NCBI GenBank assembly: GCA_965199725.1
Contig: OZ241321.1
Location: 930,001-994,000, forward strand
Direction of reading: 5' to 3'
DNA from: G965199725 sp965199725
GTDB taxonomy: Bacteria > Pseudomonadota > Gammaproteobacteria > Nitrosococcales > Methylophagaceae
Length of the DNA: 64,000 bases
A model generated the notes under the pieces. It saw only the letters and a program-made list of their open reading frames with translations. It ran no database searches and was not told the origin of the DNA. Shown one piece after another: positions 61,932 through 64,000 of the stretch (positions within the stretch are counted from its first letter, which is position 1; every line of letters starts with the position of its first letter). The position numbers were made by a program, and so were the translations under genes.

Positions 61932-63116
61932 ATGTCAATAATCAAAATGACCGACTTGAATTTAGCGGGTAAGCGCTTACTGATTCGTCAGGATCTTAAT
62001 GTACCAATTAAAGCGGGGAATATTGTTGAGAATACCCGGATTCGTGCGGCCTTACCAACAATAAAGATGGCAATAGCGGCGGAGGCCAAAGTTATGATTA
62101 TGTCGCATCTTGGCAGGCCAACAGCAGGGATATATGAACAACAATATTCACTTGCGCCAGTCGCTGACTGTTTGACGACATTACTTAAACAGCCTGTTCA
62201 TCTGGAGCAAAATTGGCTTGAAGCGGATCAGACGACCATACCAGATGGTGAGGTTGTGTTATGTGAAAACGTTCGTTTTCATATCGGCGAAATAATAAAC
62301 GATGACGCTCTGTCACAGCAAATGGCAGCATTATGCGATGTATTTGTTATGGATGCTTTTGGCACGGCTCATCGTGTGCATGCTTCAACTTACGGTATTG
62401 CAAAATATGCACCTATGGTGTGCGCAGGCCCATTATTATCAGCCGAGCTGGAGGCGTTAGGCGGGGCGCTGGATAGCCCGGCAAGGCCAGTAGTTGCTAT
62501 TGTTGGTGGTGCAAAGGTATCAACAAAACTAGCGCTTCTGGATACATTGTCGCATGTCGTTGACAATTTAATTGTTGGTGGGGGGATAGCTAATACCTTT
62601 ATTGCGGCAGAAGGCAACAGCGTGGGGTGCTCTCTGTATGAGCCTGATTTGATTGCTACTTGTAAGGCGCTAACAAAATATGCCCACGGACGAGGCAGCG
62701 TTATTCCTGTGCCAATTGATGTTGTTTGTGGCAAAGCGTTTGCTAAAGATGCAGAGGCGACAGTTAAAGCAGTGACAGCTATTGAAGATGACGACATGAT
62801 ATTTGATGTTGGGCCAGAATCAATCGACCAGTTAACTGACATAATTAAAGGTGCTGGCACAATTATCTGGAATGGGCCTATAGGCGTATTTGAGTTTACG
62901 CAGTTTGAACAGGGTACCAAAGCGATCGCCAGTGCAATCGCTAGGTCGGATGCTTTTTCAATTGCAGGTGGTGGCGATACGCTGGCGGCGATATCTCAAT
63001 ATAAAGTTTGTGACAATATTTCTTATATTTCAACTGGAGGAGGCGCTTTTCTTGCGTTTTTGGAGGGCAAACCATTGCCGGCAGTTGCTGTACTGGAAAG
63101 GTGCACCGATTGTTAG
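61932..63116 (+). CDS. pgk: Phosphoglycerate kinase
   Basis: A 394-residue kinase. [13 protein letters not shown] (about 15-27) contains the substrate arginine/aspartate, and [18 protein letters not shown] and [14 protein letters not shown] (about 136-149) follow. The nucleotide-binding end has [18 protein letters not shown] and [10 protein letters not shown]. It follows gap by 117 bp. Confidence 0.97.
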   Translation: MSIIKMTDLNLAGKRLLIRQDLNVPIKAGNIVENTRIRAALPTIKMAIAAEAKVMIMSHLGRPTAGIYEQQYSLAPVADCLTTLLKQPVHLEQNWLEADQTTIPDGEVVLCENVRFHIGEIINDDALSQQMAALCDVFVMDAFGTAHRVHASTYGIAKYAPMVCAGPLLSAELEALGGALDSPARPVVAIVGGAKVSTKLALLDTLSHVVDNLIVGGGIANTFIAAEGNSVGCSLYEPDLIATCKALTKYAHGRGSVIPVPIDVVCGKAFAKDAEATVKAVTAIEDDDMIFDVGPESIDQLTDIIKGAGTIIWNGPIGVFEFTQFEQGTKAIASAIARSDAFSIAGGGDTLAAISQYKVCDNISYISTGGGAFLAFLEGKPLPAVAVLERCTDC

Positions 63117-63536
63117 CGCAATACATTGCCTGATTGATTCCATTTTCAGTAAATTTTTCTTCTAAGAATCCCTTTGCGTAGTCTTTATTTTGAAGATACT
63201 TAATTGTTGGGAAAATTATTTTCAATGTGTTTTGTTGGCTTGCCAGTCAATACTCTTTAAAACTGTTTCCTCGAAATTAATTGATACTGCTCGTTTGTTA
63301 CAAACTTTACTTTAACTTCCTCTTCCTGTCTTCATATTTGTCTTGAGTTGAAGAACTTATAAAGTCTTTTGCTTTGGGGCCTAAATCTGATAATATACAT
63401 CTATCACACATGAGATTATTGTAAACGCATTTGTTCTTTGCTGACCATCAAAGAATATCAACCCTTGAATCTGATTACGTTGTTCACTAAAACCAAAGAT
63501 CCACAGAAATACGCTTCTTTACAGGAGTGGATGGTA
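63117..63536. other. Intergenic region between pgk and fba
   Basis: The 420 bp carry no ORF worth calling and no strong hairpin. A pyruvate kinase or a small RNA sometimes occupies this place in relatives; I do not see either. An AGGAG lies before the fba ATG. Confidence 0.5.
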
Positions 63537-64000
63537 TGGCGTTGATTTCGTTAAGACAATTATTAGACTATGCAGCTGAATATGATTTTGCTGTTCCAGC
63601 GTTTAATATCAACAATATGGAACAGGTGCATGCAGTTATGCAGGCAGCTAACGAAGTAGATAGCCCTGTTATCATGCAAGGATCTGCAGGCGCACGCAGT
63701 TACGCAGGTGAGCCCTTTTTGCGTCATTTAATTCTCGCGGCTATTGAGCAATATCCACATATTCCAGTGGTGATGCACCAGGATCATGGCTTTAATCCAT
63801 CTGTCTGTATGCGCGCCATTCAATCTGGTTTTAGCTCGGTTATGATGGATGGCTCGTTAATGGAAGATATGAGCACACCTTCATCATTTGACTACAACGT
63901 TAATATAACACGAGCAGTTGTTGATATGGCGCATGCATGTGGTGTTTCTGTTGAGGGGGAAGTTGGTTGCCTAGGTTCGCTGGAAACAGGCATGATGGGC
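63537..64000 (+). CDS. fba: Class II fructose-bisphosphate aldolase, 3' end beyond the window
   Basis: Starts [27 protein letters not shown] at ATG 63537; the earlier ATG at 63532 is out of frame. The zinc-binding HQDHG in [14 protein letters not shown] (about 78-91) and VEGEVGCLG define the class II zinc enzyme. About 154 of roughly 345 residues are visible. It condenses triose phosphates or cleaves fructose 1,6-bisphosphate, matching fbp, gap and pgk. Confidence 0.96.

Noticed and set aside
62390..62920. 176-residue antisense ORF in pgk
   Set aside because: Shadow frame of a conserved gene with serine/proline-rich composition and no motif.

Overview
The window comes from a gammaproteobacterial chromosome of moderately low G+C. 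Conserved gene neighbourhoods show this: priA-argS-SPOR protein, hisBHAFIE-hinT-tatABC, dsbD-aroQ-accBC-prmA-dusB-fis-purH, argC beside a coiled-coil membrane protein and a bactofilin, gpmI-envC-ctpA, and gpsA-secB-grxC-rhodanese. A five-gene tetrahydromethanopterin-linked C1 cluster (fhcB, A, D, C plus a pterin dehydratase-like gene) implies a methylotroph or methanotroph. The tkt-gap-pgk-fba block and fbp would supply sugar-phosphate carbon metabolism. The genus cannot be fixed from sequence alone.

Left part (1-16.4 kb): the end of folK, folM, and a ZnuD-like TonB-dependent receptor, followed by the dominant feature, a complete and apparently intact subtype I-F2 (formerly I-Fv) CRISPR-Cas system. 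It has 105 identical 28-nt repeats plus one degenerate terminal repeat, giving 105 spacers (98 of 32 nt, 7 of 33 nt). A leader follows on the right, then cas6f, cas5fv, cas7fv, cas2-3 and cas1. All are read on the minus strand, so transcription runs cas1 to cas6f, then leader, then array. cas8f (csy1) and a small-subunit gene are absent, as in this minimal variant. Several spacers are diverged copies or overlapping relatives of one another, which points to repeated sampling of the same phage loci.

Middle (16.5-51 kb): rubredoxin, recF and gyrB (no dnaA or dnaN beside them), then murJ, an unknown lipoprotein, gpsA, secB, grxC and a rhodanese; then gpmI-envC-ctpA; bactofilin, argC, purH and fis; broken dusB and prmA; accC, accB, aroQ and dsbD; two small membrane-associated genes; fbp and the fhc operon; a SPOR protein, argS and priA. 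recF carries two parS-like palindromes and a third imperfect one lies near 39.4 kb. Between priA and folA are three perfect DnaA boxes within 55 bp next to AT-rich DNA, a candidate replication-origin element or DnaA-controlled promoter.

Right part (51-64 kb): folA, relics of a type III restriction-modification locus (mod and res), the tat and his genes on the minus strand, then a thioredoxin-fold protein, tkt, gap, pgk and the start of a class II fba on the plus strand. I found no tRNA, rRNA or insertion sequence. The main signs of decay are prmA (several frameshifts), dusB (internal deletion) and the type III R-M relics.
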